This document shows, piece after piece, positions 1 through 6,256 of a stretch of DNA of 15,931 nucleotides. The notes beneath the pieces are model-generated. The model was not told the DNA's origin. It was given only the letters and a program-made list of their open reading frames with translations, and ran no database searches. The stretch's first letter is position 1. Each line of letters opens with the position of its first letter. The DNA comes from Cyanobacteria bacterium UBA11153 (GTDB taxonomy: Bacteria > Cyanobacteriota > Cyanobacteriia > Cyanobacteriales > Coleofasciculaceae): contig DOIX01000187.1 of the NCBI GenBank assembly GCA_003511885.1, forward strand, positions 1-15,931, read 5' to 3'. The position numbers and the translations under genes were made by a program.

Positions 1-18
1 TTATACAGCAAGCCCTAC
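1..18. repeat. Dispersed 18-nt repeat, family B, copy 1
   Basis: The 18 bases starting TTATACAGCAAGCC are repeated exactly at 4298-4315, and similarity continues a few bases further (TTAG against ATAG). Both copies lie outside genes. The left limit is unknown because the window starts here. Confidence 0.75.
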
Positions 19-54
19 TTAGGGTGTTGCTTTGAGGGTGAAATCAAACTAAAT

Positions 55-210
55 TTACTTATTTTTTAAGAAATCAGATATTTTTTCTCTGAGAAGATTA
101 TCTCCAACTTCCTTGAATATCTCTATTAATTCCTCAAAGATATCTTCTCCTCCTGAAAACTCCTGCCACAATCTTTCTTGAATTAGTAAATCTTCTTGAT
201 AGTCGCATTC
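55..210 (-). pseudogene. C-terminal remnant of a probable type II restriction endonuclease (TdeIII-like)
   Basis: Read on the minus strand from about 210 to the TAA at 55-57, this gives about 51 residues of normal-looking protein, including LLIQERLWQEFSGGED and then EELIEIFKEVGDNL. From memory, the pattern of an acidic lead, W..F.GG, then an EEL..IF.EVG helix matches the C-terminal end of TdeIII-type restriction endonucleases. The frame stays open past 210 but changes character there: it runs into the palindromic repeat at 211-237 and then a heptamer array, with no start codon. I read it as the tail of an endonuclease gene whose front was lost or replaced by repeat DNA. No partner methyltransferase is in the window. 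The family assignment is an inference from a short stretch; the broken state is much safer. Confidence 0.45.
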
Positions 211-237
211 GTTATAGCAACCGCCAGGGCGGTTAAG
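211..237. repeat. Palindromic dispersed repeat, family A, copy 1
   Basis: The core GTTATAGCAACCGCC, a short spacer, then GCGGTTAAG can fold as AACCGCC/GGCGGTT. A second copy is at 15871-15897 in the same orientation and a third, inverted and more diverged, at 10655-10680. It begins exactly where the endonuclease remnant loses its protein-like character. Confidence 0.75.
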
Positions 238-278
238 GCGTTCTCGATTCCTGAAACCATTGATTTTCCGACTTTCTT

Positions 279-313
279 CCCTAGTTCCTAGCCCCTAGCC
301 CCTAGTCCCTTGC
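279..313. repeat. Heptamer tandem array (CCCTAGY type)
   Basis: Five consecutive 7-nt units: CCCTAGT, TCCTAGC, CCCTAGC, CCCTAGT, CCCTTGC. This resembles the short tandemly repeated repetitive (STRR) heptamers known from cyanobacterial intergenic DNA. Confidence 0.8.
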
Positions 314-454
314 TATACTAGTCCATCTTTGATATTTTTTAGGATAATAGGGATTATAAGGAATGCCAATACAAGTTCTGATAGATGACATTACCGATCA
401 ATTCTGTAATTTTATGTCTAGTATCTGGTTGCATAAACGATATAGATAAAACTA

Positions 455-484
455 ATGAACAAGGAGCTTAAGCCCCTTGTTCAT
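455..484 (-). terminator. Rho-independent-type terminator for the minus-strand gene upstream
   Basis: The 30-nt palindrome has 15-nt arms with one mismatch (465 against 474). In minus-strand RNA that pair is a G-U wobble, so the stem is continuous; in plus-strand RNA it is an A-C mismatch. The hairpin starts 28 nt past the stop of the gene ending at 513 and is followed, in minus sense, by TAGTTTTATC. Both the wobble asymmetry and the position favour termination of that gene. Confidence 0.65.
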
Positions 485-512
485 AAATAAAAAATAACCA
501 ATAACCAAAAAC

Positions 513-1397
513 TTACCAACGAGCTTGAGGACCAGTCCAAATTTGGTTAACCAATTGCCCATAAACAATTGGTCTATCCTCAATAGCGAGTGCGGTATCT
601 CCACTAAAATCAACAGATAAAACAGGCCAATTTTCCTCCCCTAACTCCCCAGCACGAAACAAAACCCGATCAGTATCTGTTTTGCTCCAGCCTAACAATA
701 TAGCATTCGAGTAATTAACTCCTTGGGGGGCTAGCGTCATCACCCGATTTTTGCCTCGTTCCCAAACGACAGCATAATCAGTCGCATCTCCAGTATTAAA
801 CATACCTTCAAACTGTCGTGCCAAAAGGCGATCGCTTTTTGGCGACCAAGACACCGGGATTAAGATCGAAAAGGTTCCTGGTATATCTCCCTCTTCGTTA
901 CTGACTAAGGGATTGTCAGCTAAAGGAGAAGATGCAGCGATCGTGCGCAAATCACCAGTCTTCAAATTTTCCAGAAACATTACGCTGGTGACGCGGCTAT
1001 GGTATAACTCTGGTTGTCCTTGCATAGAAATGCGACTGTAGGCAGCATATTCACCATCTGGAGACAGCAATGGTTGACTGCGGTAGTAACGCAATCCAAA
1101 ACTATTACTGGCACTCAATTCCGCATTGGTTGCCATTACCCAATTCCAAGGTACGGGATGAGGACTATCTAAGGGATCGATCTGAACTCTGGTTTCCGTC
1201 ATGTCAGGGGCTATTTCTTCAAGCACTTCCACAGAGGGCTGGGAAGAAGATGCTGATGATGGGGTTGCTTCCACAGGCAGATTAACTTCTTGAGCCTGGG
1301 CAGATGAGTTATAAGCTAGAAGCAACAATAATACCAATAAAAGGAGATATGGTTGCTTGCGAAACCATGCTATCAGGCAAGGTAGTATTTTTAACAT
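513..1397 (-). CDS. Secreted or membrane-anchored protein with PD40-like segments, unknown function
   Basis: A 294-residue protein I cannot name. Residues 1-36 look like an export signal: MLKILPCLIAWFRKQ, a leucine-rich membrane stretch (about 17-29), then an AQAQ cleavage-like site. A low-complexity Ser/Pro/Glu linker follows (about 37-70). The rest is probably beta-rich and includes LLSPDGEYAAYSR and VSWSPKSDRLLAR, both like the PD40/WD40-like strand motif of TolB and DPP-IV beta-propellers. Two or three such motifs are too few for a full propeller, so it may be a partial or diverged one. It is probably periplasmic or on the outer face of the inner membrane. The start ATG at 1397 has only a weak upstream GAAGAT. 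It is transcribed away from the OmpA-type gene, with the hairpin at 455-484 as its likely terminator. Confidence 0.75.
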   Translation of the reverse strand: MLKILPCLIAWFRKQPYLLLLVLLLLLAYNSSAQAQEVNLPVEATPSSASSSQPSVEVLEEIAPDMTETRVQIDPLDSPHPVPWNWVMATNAELSASNSFGLRYYRSQPLLSPDGEYAAYSRISMQGQPELYHSRVTSVMFLENLKTGDLRTIAASSPLADNPLVSNEEGDIPGTFSILIPVSWSPKSDRLLARQFEGMFNTGDATDYAVVWERGKNRVMTLAPQGVNYSNAILLGWSKTDTDRVLFRAGELGEENWPVLSVDFSGDTALAIEDRPIVYGQLVNQIWTGPQARW

Positions 1398-1746
1398 AGA
1401 TCTTCTAAGTAATTTTCTTAAACCAGCGGATTCCAGGCATGAGAAGCAGCAACTTATGAGTTAAAGTAGTGTTCCTTAAGATCATGTATACCAATTTAAT
1501 GATGGATAACAATTTATCCTTTACGAAAGTTTTCAATTTGGCTGTGGGGCGTGGAACAGCGACTCCCAATCTTAGTAATGGGGAATGAGGAAGGGAAGAG
1601 GGGATATCAGGATGGGTTTGGTTGAGGAAAATCTTTTTCACGATTCCAGATCGATTATGATCGTCTTTCAAGTATTCCCTGCCCCCTTAAACCCTGCCCC
1701 TTAAACTCCTAACCCCTAACCTCTAACCTCTTACCTTGGTAGAAAA
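1398..1746. other. Divergent intergenic region, no supported gene
   Basis: 349 nt between two divergent genes; it must hold promoters for both, but I cannot point to convincing -35/-10 pairs. The minus-strand frame at 1405-1671 encodes a low-complexity peptide over GGGGAATGAGG-like repeat DNA and I do not accept it. The last part is C-rich tandem repeat. Confidence 0.6.
1708..1735. repeat. Heptamer tandem array (CCTAACC type)
   Basis: Four 7-nt units: CCTAACC, CCTAACC, TCTAACC, TCTTACC, preceded from about 1679 by a looser C-rich repeat. It ends 12 nt before the GTG start of the OmpA-type gene, so it lies where a ribosome binding site would be. Confidence 0.8.
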
Positions 1747-2607
1747 GTGACCCAATCCGCTAAATCAGCAGATAAAACTTCGCCTCAACCCTCAACTAGG
1801 AGACGTTCGTGGTTACTCGTTGTTATGTTCCGAGTACTACTGCTGGGGGTAGGTTCCAGTTTAGCCCTAATTTTGGGAATTGCCCTGGCAAATTTCTATC
1901 CTAGTTCTAATCCGCACAAGCCACTATTGCTGAAAATACAGTCCTATTTTGACAAACCGTTGGAAGTGGCAGCCTCCAAGGCTAGACCAACAGGAGTGTC
2001 ATCATCTCCAGCAAAAATACCACAACTGGATCCTGTAGCAAGACAGGAAGTAGAAGAGCAACTTACTCAGTTACAGGGAGAAGTTCGAGCAATTAAGGAA
2101 AAGGTTACTAGTTTAGAATCTCAACTCGGTACTAGTCGCTTTAACGAATCTATCGAAAGGCGAATCCAAGCTATTTCTCTCCTATTACAAGGAGTAGAGC
2201 CTCCCACAGAGAACAATGGCAATGTTAATTTAAACAATGCTTCGGTAAATTCTGTTGGGCTAAACAAGTTGAAAATTACCTTGCCTAGTGATATTTTATT
2301 TGATGGCAGCAACAGCATTCTCCGTCCAGAAGCCGGATTGATTTTAGACCAAATTGTGGCTGATTTGCGGAACTATCCCGCTAGCACTATCCGCATTGCA
2401 GGCTATACTGATACTACTGGCGATCGCGATCGCAATCGCGAATTATCATTTCTCCGCTCTAAAGCTGTTGAACAGTATCTCGCCCGCACTTTGGGCAGCG
2501 AATATCGCTGGTTAGTTGTCGGTTACGGTGCAACTCGTCCGGTTGCCGCTAACGATACCGATGCCAACCAACAGCGCAATCGCCGCATCGAAATTTCAGT
2601 TGATTAG
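1747..2607 (+). CDS. OmpA-family peptidoglycan-binding envelope protein
   Basis: 286 residues with a GTG start. The N-terminus is positively charged (TRRRSW, 17-22), followed by a single membrane helix at about 23-50 (signal anchor). A Pro/Ser linker leads to a predicted coiled coil at about 96-130 (EVEEQLTQLQGEVRAIKEKV), then an Asn-rich spacer. The OmpA_C-like domain covers about 175-286: ILFDGSNSILRPEA, GYTDTTGD, and the terminal NRRIEI. D222 and R237 line up with the diaminopimelate-contacting Asp271 and Arg286 of E. coli OmpA, at the same 15-residue spacing. It should anchor the inner membrane to peptidoglycan; it has no beta-barrel and no MotB-type channel helix, so a plain structural or scaffolding role is likelier than a motor stator. 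The codons for GDRDRNR are two overlapping HIP1 sites. fmt follows after 6 nt, suggesting co-transcription. Confidence 0.85.
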   Translation: MTQSAKSADKTSPQPSTRRRSWLLVVMFRVLLLGVGSSLALILGIALANFYPSSNPHKPLLLKIQSYFDKPLEVAASKARPTGVSSSPAKIPQLDPVARQEVEEQLTQLQGEVRAIKEKVTSLESQLGTSRFNESIERRIQAISLLLQGVEPPTENNGNVNLNNASVNSVGLNKLKITLPSDILFDGSNSILRPEAGLILDQIVADLRNYPASTIRIAGYTDTTGDRDRNRELSFLRSKAVEQYLARTLGSEYRWLVVGYGATRPVAANDTDANQQRNRRIEISVD

Positions 2608-2613
2608 GCTTTA

Positions 2614-3633
2614 ATGGGAATGAAGATTATTTTCTGTGGTACGCCCCAATTTGCAGTCCCTAGTTTGGAAAAGTTGTTACATCATCCCGATATAGAGGTT
2701 GTGGGAGTAGTTACTCAGCCAGATAAGCGTCGAGGGCGAGGTAATCAACTATCTCCTTCACCTGTAAAAGCAGTTGCGATCGCAAATCAATTACCTGTGT
2801 GGCAGCCAGAAAGAGTGAAAAAAAGTCCTGAGACTCTCAATCTCCTTCGTCAAGCCGAAGCTGACTTCTTTGTTGTGGTTGCTTATGGGCAAATTCTGTC
2901 TCAAGAAATTCTCGATATCCCCAAATTAGGTTGTATTAATGTTCACGGCTCAATTTTGCCACAATATCGAGGTGCTGCACCGATTCAGTGGTGTCTCTAT
3001 CATGGCGAAACTGAGACGGGAATTACGACGATGATGATGGATGCGGGGATGGATACGGGTGCAATGTTGTTGAAAGCCTATACGCCTATTGGATTATTCG
3101 ATAATGCCCATCAGTTAGCAGAAACCTTGGCGGATTTAGGGGGAAATTTATTGGTGGAAACTCTCAAGAAATTGGCAGATCAAGAAATTCAACCAATTCC
3201 TCAAGATAACTCTCAAGCAACCTACGCCTCTTTATTACAAAAATCTGATTATTTGATAGATTGGTCTCGCTCTGCCATTGCCCTTCATAATCAAATTCGG
3301 GGCTTTGTGCCAAATTGTGTAGCATCATGGCGAGAAAAAATTCTCAAAATTATCACCACAGTTCCTATCTCACCCAATTACTTTTCTGAGTTACCACAAG
3401 ATTTACAAGGATTAGTTCAGGATTATTCTTCCCTCTCTGGACATTCTGGACATCCTGGATCGGTAGTTAATATTGCTAAAGGAATTGGTCCAATTATCCA
3501 AACAGGAGAAGGACTCCTCCTCTTGCGGGAAGTTCAGATAAGTGGCAAAAAAGTTCAGTCTGGATGGGATTTTGCCAATGGCTTCCATTTAGAGGTAGGA
3601 GAAGTTTTAGGTCAAATTAATTTGGAGTTTTGA
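2614..3633 (+). CDS. fmt: Methionyl-tRNA formyltransferase
   Basis: Transfers a formyl group from 10-formyl-tetrahydrofolate to the amino group of Met-tRNA(fMet) for translation initiation, in the cytoplasm. 339 residues is a little longer than the usual 310-320. The N-terminal Rossmann-type domain starts with [16 protein letters not shown]. The catalytic triad is visible as N109 and H111 in [13 protein letters not shown] and D147 in [11 protein letters not shown], aligned with Asn106, His108 and Asp144 of E. coli. The C-terminal Fmt domain (about 215-335) contains [12 protein letters not shown] and KVQSGWDF. The start is set at 2614: AGG at 2606-2608, overlapping the previous stop codon, is spaced 5 nt from it. 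An alternative ATG at 2620 gives MKIIFCGT, the usual family start, so the first two residues are uncertain. The last codons and stop lie inside a 14-nt tandem repeat. Confidence 0.97.
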   Translation: MGMKIIFCGTPQFAVPSLEKLLHHPDIEVVGVVTQPDKRRGRGNQLSPSPVKAVAIANQLPVWQPERVKKSPETLNLLRQAEADFFVVVAYGQILSQEILDIPKLGCINVHGSILPQYRGAAPIQWCLYHGETETGITTMMMDAGMDTGAMLLKAYTPIGLFDNAHQLAETLADLGGNLLVETLKKLADQEIQPIPQDNSQATYASLLQKSDYLIDWSRSAIALHNQIRGFVPNCVASWREKILKIITTVPISPNYFSELPQDLQGLVQDYSSLSGHSGHPGSVVNIAKGIGPIIQTGEGLLLLREVQISGKKVQSGWDFANGFHLEVGEVLGQINLEF

Positions 3634-3666
3634 GGAATGAGTTTTGAGGAATGAGTTTTAAGGAAT
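3625..3666. repeat. 14-nt tandem repeat covering the fmt stop codon
   Basis: Three units of GAGTTTTGAGGAAT (the last one with AAGGAAT). The first unit includes the final codons and TGA of fmt; the remaining two fill the gap to the convergent neighbour. The period is twice seven. Confidence 0.85.
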
Positions 3667-3670
3667 GACT

Positions 3671-4033
3671 TTATTCTTCATCTAATTTTTCATAAAAACG
3701 ACAAGAATTACATGGTCCATCTGGATTAACAGCACAACGAACTAATTCCGAACGAGCATTGTAGCGACAGCTAACATCTCCAATTACCCAGTATCCATCA
3801 ATCAGACTTCTTTCGCTAGGGCGTTGAGCTGATTGGACATAGAGGGCGATTTTGTTGAGGCGATAGCGCCCCGATCGGAGAAAATAGCGATGGCGACGTT
3901 CTAAAACAGTATAGGTTTGTCCTTCAAAGTCGAGATAGCTGCCGGGTTGAGCATTCCAATCAAGCTGAATCCTGCCGAGTGTCTGAGGCGGGTGCGTCAG
4001 AATTAACTCTGCGGGTGGAGAATCTGGCTCCAT
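3671..4033 (-). CDS. DUF6464-like small cysteine-containing protein
   Basis: A 120-residue soluble protein of a type widespread in cyanobacteria; I recognise it as DUF6464-like from the C-terminal part, function unknown. The first two thirds look beta-rich (YLDFEGQTYTVLERRHRYFL, a small barrel-like stretch). The end carries four cysteines, one in GDVSCRYNARSELVRC and the others in RCAVNPDGPCNSCRFYE, arranged C-x(12)-C-x(7)-C-x(2)-C, which could bind a metal such as zinc. No signal peptide or membrane helix is visible. A good AAGGA ribosome binding site (4043-4047) stands 9 nt before the ATG, which fixes the start. It is convergent with fmt, only 37 nt away, so no functional link to it is implied. 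Confidence 0.8.
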   Translation of the reverse strand: MEPDSPPAELILTHPPQTLGRIQLDWNAQPGSYLDFEGQTYTVLERRHRYFLRSGRYRLNKIALYVQSAQRPSERSLIDGYWVIGDVSCRYNARSELVRCAVNPDGPCNSCRFYEKLDEE

Positions 4034-4112
4034 CTTATGGTTTCCTTGTAATGTTGACTACACTTGGATGGTATCTTAATTAGGGTTTACTGAATAAGTC
4101 TTCTTGTGAGGA

Positions 4113-4163
4113 TAGGGTGTGGGGTGTAGGGTGTGGGGTGTGGGGTGTGGGGTGTAGGGTATG
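4113..4163. repeat. G-rich heptamer array with G-quadruplex potential
   Basis: Seven consecutive 7-nt units alternating between TAGGGTG and TGGGGTG, ending in TAGGGTA. On the plus strand this puts seven runs of three or four G, 3-4 nt apart, and a run of eight T follows directly after ATGG. Confidence 0.9.
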
Positions 4164-4297
4164 GTTTTTTTTGTGTGGCCCAATTTTCCAGTTTAAGTGA
4201 AAAACTGTATGAGTTTTAAGGGGTGTAACTCTTATCCCCAGTACTTTGCCCTAACCCAATCAGCGCTCGAATCTAATTTCCGTCAAGGAGAAAGACT

Positions 4298-4315
4298 TAT
4301 ACAGCAAGCCCTACA
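4298..4315. repeat. Dispersed 18-nt repeat, family B, copy 2
   Basis: Identical over 18 bases to positions 1-18 of the window, in the same orientation. It lies about 80 nt before the TldE-type gene. Confidence 0.75.
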
Positions 4316-4363
4316 TAGATAAAAGAAAGATCTTGAGATTATATTTTGGAGAAGTCTAATAGA

Positions 4364-4382
4364 CATCCGCTGTCCCATTCCC
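4364..4382. repeat. Dispersed repeat, family C, copy 1
   Basis: CATCCGCTGTCCCATTCCC matches 9551-9569 with one difference (T to C). Both copies lie upstream of plus-strand genes, and the second runs directly into a heptamer array. Confidence 0.75.
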
Positions 4383-4395
4383 AACTATTATCAAT

Positions 4396-5742
4396 ATGAC
4401 GATCGCAACAGTACCTACTTTATTAAGTCAAGACGAAGCGTTATCTTTGGTGGAATCTGCCATTAAACAATCTCAAGCTGAAAGTGTATTTGTGAGTGTC
4501 AATGCAAGCGAATCCGCCCTGAGCCGCTTTTCGGAAAATCAGATAAGTCAAAATATTAATCGCAATCGCTTTACGCTGACAATTACCAGTTATTTCGGCA
4601 AACGCTCTGCTTCGGCTTCGACTACGGAAATTAATTCAGATGCTATTACTGAAACAATTCGCCGTTCCGAAGATTTGGCAAAGATTGCTCCTGAAGATCC
4701 AGAATGGATACCATTACTCGAACCACAAGAATACGAACCTCGCCTTCCGGCTTTTGATGAAAATACGCTAAATTTATCACCTTTAGCGCGAGGAGAAATT
4801 GTCCAGCGAGTTACGGCATTGGCAGAAAGTGCTGGAGTGGAAGGCTCTGGTACGTTAAGTACCAAGGCTTTTGTCGATGTGGTGGGTAATTCAAGAGGAT
4901 TAAGAGCTTGCGATCGCGGTACTGAAGCAGATTTTAGTTTTACTGCTAGAATTGGCGATGGTTCGAGTTGGAGCGAACGGACAGGTTTTGCGATCGCGGA
5001 TTTACCGATTGAGTCGATGACTCAGGAGTTAATTGAACGGGCTTTTTTGGCTCGTCATCCCAGGGAAGTCTCGCCGGGACAGTATCCTGTCGTTTTTAAT
5101 CCGGCGGCTTTTGCTGATTTATTGGGTTGGACAATTTGGAATTTGGATGCTAGGTCAGCTGATGAAGGACGTTCTTTTATGTCTCGTACTGATGAGGCAG
5201 GTAAGCCTTCTGGTAATCGGGTTGGCGAACAGATTTTTAGTCCTTTAGTTCAGGTACAACGCTATCCAAGTCATCCTTTATTACAGTTGGGTACTTGTTT
5301 TGGCGATGGTTTGAGCAATCGCTATCTGGAGGTAATTAAGGATGGAATTCCTCAAACTTTATCCTACAGCCGTTATTGGGCACAAGAGCAGGGGAAAGAG
5401 CCTACTGGTTCTTTATTTCCAATCGTCATGACAGGTTCTGACCAAAGTTTATCAGAGTTAATTGCTCAAACTGAACGGGGAATTCTGGTAAGTCGCGCTT
5501 GGTATGTCCGTTATGTTAATCCTCGTACTTTGGAAGTAACGGGCATGACTCGCGATGGTACTTTCTGGATTGAGGATGGGCAAATTGCTTATCCAATTAA
5601 GAATTTGCGGTTTAATCAATGTTTACCGGATATGTTACGGGATGTGGATGGTTTGAGTACGGTACAGCGTTTTGGTAATAGTGTTGTACCAGGTGTCAGG
5701 GTTAAGGCTTTTAATTTTAGTAGTATTACTGATAGTATTTGA
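4396..5742 (+). CDS. TldD/PmbA family protein, TldE (PmbA) type
   Basis: 448 residues, the usual size for TldE/PmbA. In other bacteria TldD and TldE form a heterodimeric metallopeptidase that trims unfolded or modified peptides (microcin B17, CcdA); TldD carries the HExxxH zinc site. I find no HExxxH motif here, which points to the TldE-type partner without its own metal site. Family-like segments include FSENQISQNINRNRFTLTI near the N-terminus, GEIVQRVTALAES (about 136), the hinge YPVVFNPAAFADLLGW with ADEGRSFMSR, and the C-terminal barrel ending in GNSVVPGVRVKAFNF. The start ATG at 4396 has no clear ribosome binding site. No TldD gene lies in the window, so any partner is encoded elsewhere. 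The physiological substrate in cyanobacteria is unknown. Two HIP1 sites lie inside. It is followed within 10 nt by a heptamer array. Confidence 0.88.
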   Translation: MTIATVPTLLSQDEALSLVESAIKQSQAESVFVSVNASESALSRFSENQISQNINRNRFTLTITSYFGKRSASASTTEINSDAITETIRRSEDLAKIAPEDPEWIPLLEPQEYEPRLPAFDENTLNLSPLARGEIVQRVTALAESAGVEGSGTLSTKAFVDVVGNSRGLRACDRGTEADFSFTARIGDGSSWSERTGFAIADLPIESMTQELIERAFLARHPREVSPGQYPVVFNPAAFADLLGWTIWNLDARSADEGRSFMSRTDEAGKPSGNRVGEQIFSPLVQVQRYPSHPLLQLGTCFGDGLSNRYLEVIKDGIPQTLSYSRYWAQEQGKEPTGSLFPIVMTGSDQSLSELIAQTERGILVSRAWYVRYVNPRTLEVTGMTRDGTFWIEDGQIAYPIKNLRFNQCLPDMLRDVDGLSTVQRFGNSVVPGVRVKAFNFSSITDSI

Positions 5743-5751
5743 TGGAGAACA

Positions 5752-5779
5752 GGGAGTGGGGAATGGGGAATAGGGAATT
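5752..5779. repeat. Heptamer tandem array (GGGAATG type)
   Basis: Four 7-nt units: GGGAGTG, GGGAATG, GGGAATA, GGGAATT, starting 10 nt after the preceding stop codon. The same unit recurs at 10532-10559. Confidence 0.85.
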
Positions 5780-5879
5780 TCTGTGGGGACTAGTCGGCAG
5801 CATAATTTGTGCTACTTTACCATTAGATCCAACCCCTATCCCTGAAAAAAAAACTGCAATTAATATAACTTAACAAACG

Positions 5880-5959
5880 ATCGCTGAAAGTGCCTTAACT
5901 TCGTGGACTTTATTGAAAATAATTATCGATAATTAACGAATTTGCGTCATTTCAGCGAT
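5880..5959. repeat. Inverted-repeat element with a central palindrome
   Basis: ATCGCTGAAA (5880-5889) faces its exact reverse complement TTTCAGCGAT (5950-5959), bounding 80 nt. Off-centre inside is the perfect 16-nt palindrome TAATTATCGATAATTA (5920-5935), and just outside is the palindrome TTGTACAA. This is compatible with a MITE or transposon-end remnant or with an operator-like site. No target-site duplication is obvious. Confidence 0.5.
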
Positions 5960-6028
5960 TGTTGTACAATAATCCAAAGGAGGGCTAATAACATTTTTCA
6001 GGTTTTATACGCTATTACGCTTCACTTC

Positions 6029-6044
6029 GATATTTTATAATATC
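6029..6044. repeat. Small AT-rich hairpin
   Basis: GATATT and AATATC pair across a TTAT loop. It is weak and of unknown meaning. Confidence 0.35.
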
Positions 6045-6100
6045 TATTTCAGAAATCAATAAATTCCCCATAAAAATAAAATTTATGAATCATAGTGTAG

Positions 6101-6149
6101 ATGGTCTGTTAGCAAAAGATAACAGACCATGCAAATGGAGGCTTTGCAT
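6101..6149. terminator. Two adjacent hairpins, possible bidirectional terminator or structured RNA
   Basis: First hairpin: 11-nt perfect arms, ATGGTCTGTTA (6101-6111) and TAACAGACCAT (6120-6130), with an 8-nt loop. Second: ATGCAAA (6129-6135) and TTTGCAT (6143-6149) with a 7-nt loop, sharing two bases with the first, so only one may be fully closed at a time. The position between convergent genes suits termination. However, no T-tract directly follows the first stem on either strand; TTATTTTTAAC occurs about 11 nt after the second. Confidence 0.45.
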
Positions 6150-6177
6150 AGAGCGTACATTATTTTTAACGAAAAGA

Positions 6178-6207
6178 ACGCAAAGGTACGCAAAGGTACG
6201 CAAAGAA
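6178..6207. repeat. 10-nt tandem repeat (ACGCAAAGGT)
   Basis: Two exact units and a third that ends differently (ACGCAAAGAA). Its period is 10, unlike the heptamer arrays elsewhere in the window. Confidence 0.85.
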
Positions 6208-6256
6208 TGGAGGGGATTGATTTGTTTTTGTAGGTAATACTTGGTGATGGGTAATA

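Larger units (their letters stand above)
1..512. other. Gene-free segment with a gene remnant and repeats
   Basis: No intact gene is visible here. From left to right it holds one copy of a dispersed repeat (1-18), the 3' scrap of a probable restriction endonuclease gene on the minus strand (55-210), a palindromic 27-nt repeat (211-237), a heptamer tandem array (279-313), about 140 nt of AT-rich DNA in which I see nothing, and a strong hairpin (455-484) that probably ends transcription of the next minus-strand gene. Confidence 0.7.
4034..4395. other. Intergenic region rich in repeats
   Basis: 362 nt between two divergent genes. It contains a G-rich heptamer array (4113-4163), then about 130 nt with no recognisable feature, then copies of two dispersed repeats (4298-4315 and 4364-4382). 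Promoters for both flanking genes must lie here but none is clear. Confidence 0.7.
5743..6256. other. Gene-free convergent intergenic region packed with inverted repeats
   Basis: 514 nt between the convergent TldE-type and permease genes. It holds a heptamer array, a pair of 10-nt inverted repeats around a perfect 16-nt palindrome, a small hairpin (6029-6044), two adjacent stronger hairpins (6101-6149) and a 10-nt tandem repeat. An open frame at 6085-6237 runs through the hairpins and tandem repeat and encodes no recognisable protein; I do not call it. No trace of an ATPase gene or transposase is seen. Confidence 0.7.

Noticed and set aside
1405..1671. Minus-strand open frame of 88 residues
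   Set aside because: It runs over repeat-like GGGGAATGAGG DNA, has no ribosome binding site or recognisable domain, and looks low in complexity.
4113..4163. Possible CRISPR array
   Set aside because: Repeat units are only 7 nt with no spacers; no cas genes are in the window.
5950..6175. Tn7-like or CRISPR-associated transposon end
   Set aside because: Only the short TGTACA match is shared; no ordered series of transposase binding sites, cargo or tnsB-like gene is visible.
6085..6237. Plus-strand open frame of about 50 residues in the gap after the TldE-type gene
   Set aside because: It passes through two perfect hairpins and a 10-nt tandem repeat; the peptide is basic and featureless.
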